NCBI GenBank assembly: GCA_900552945.1
Contig: USBI01000016.1
Span: 1-31,392, forward strand
DNA from: an uncultured Oscillospiraceae bacterium
GTDB lineage: Bacteria > Bacillota > Clostridia > Oscillospirales > Ruminococcaceae
Reading direction: 5' to 3'
Length of the DNA: 31,392 nt
The notes under the pieces are model-generated. The model ran no database searches. It had not been told where the DNA came from and saw only the letters and a program-made list of their open reading frames with translations. Of the stretch, positions 31,172 to 31,392 are shown piece after piece. Position 1 is the first letter of the stretch; each line of letters starts with the position of its first letter. A program made the translations under genes and the position numbers.

Positions 31172-31216
31172 AGCCCCGATGAGTTTCAGATTTCTCTGTA
31201 CTCATCGGGGCTTTTT
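31172..31216 (+). terminator. Intrinsic terminator with no clear upstream gene
   Basis: AGCCCCGATGAGT (31172-31184) and ACTCATCGGGGCT (31200-31212) form a 13-pair stem followed by Ts. Plus-strand transcription is expected to stop here, but the 100 bp before it holds only a 21-codon frame without a ribosome binding site. It may mark the end of a lost gene or the edge of the accessory block. Confidence 0.85.
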
Positions 31217-31392
31217 GCGTTTATAGGTGCAAAGGGAGTTTTACGGGGCGCTGAGATATGATATAATATTTTTAAATTTATAGGAACAATAGATTTCTTT
31301 TGTGTCGTTTAATTTATAGAGAGGTTATCTCTCTGGAAAGACCTGCTAACAAAAGTCAAGTAGAAATTTCAGGTTTTGGGAGCAGCGAAAAA
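31217..31392 (+). other. Right-end intergenic stretch with a possible promoter
   Basis: TATAAT at 31262-31267 is preceded by an extended TG (TGATATAAT, as in the invertible promoter) but only a weak -35. A small hairpin AGAGA/TCTCT follows near 31320-31333. No coding frame is evident before the window ends, so this may be the leader of a gene beyond it. Confidence 0.4.

Noticed and set aside
24539..31392. Possible att repeat of the tRNA-Ala 3' end
   Set aside because: I looked for a second copy of the tRNA 3' end up to the window edge and did not find one.

Overview
The window reads as chromosomal DNA from a spore-forming, low-to-moderate GC member of the Firmicutes, most likely a gut-type Clostridia (Oscillospirales-like). 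This is inferred from spmA/spmB, clostridial AbrB, a T-box leader, an L10 leader, rubrerythrin, FabV, TnpV, strong AGGAGG ribosome binding sites and near-consensus sigma-A promoters. I could not test the taxonomy. The first 34 bases are not genomic: they match the Illumina Nextera transposase adapter, so the left edge is an assembly end that cuts murI.

Region 1 (35-1665, minus) holds ddl and the truncated murI, overlapping by 8 nt, behind a sigma-A promoter. Region 2 (1789-5372, plus) is the rpmG-secE-nusG-rplK-rplA and rplJ-rplL ribosomal cluster. Two L1-site-like hairpins flank rplK, and an L10-type leader with an attenuator precedes rplJ. rpoB does not follow rplL. Region 3 (5470-7549, minus) has a signal-peptidase-like protein that seems to have lost its catalytic residues, then spmA-spmB. 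Region 4 (7709-10086) has an abrB-like regulator (plus) converging on a yfbR-fabV operon (minus).

Region 5 (10124-14316, plus) carries a YfhO-family membrane protein and a polyprenyl-phosphate sugar phosphotransferase, both envelope glycosylation functions. Region 6 (14460-18460, minus) has a frameshifted SASA-type esterase and a possible NERD-protein, aminotransferase, trpS operon. Region 7 (18585-21650, plus) has a DUF378 membrane protein, then a T-box leader controlling an XRE-cupin regulator and an acyl-CoA synthetase, which is not the usual T-box target class. Region 8 (21689-24301, plus) has an ECF sigma factor, its zinc-finger anti-sigma factor, a membrane-anchored third gene, and rubrerythrin.

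Region 9 (24481-31392) is accessory. It starts with a tRNA-Ala(CGC) and then holds TnpV, an unrecognised 300-aa protein, a 1147-aa membrane-anchored surface protein and a tyrosine recombinase. The surface protein has 21 'KSAYELA...WL' units, Gly-X-Y collagen-like stretches and a BspA-like leucine-rich repeat end. Between the surface gene and the recombinase, perfect 18-bp inverted repeats (29905-29922 and 30167-30184) enclose a 244-bp segment with an outward promoter. In this assembly the promoter points away from the surface gene, into a terminator; inversion would aim it at the surface gene. I read this as a self-contained phase-variation switch, and it is the most interesting system in the window.
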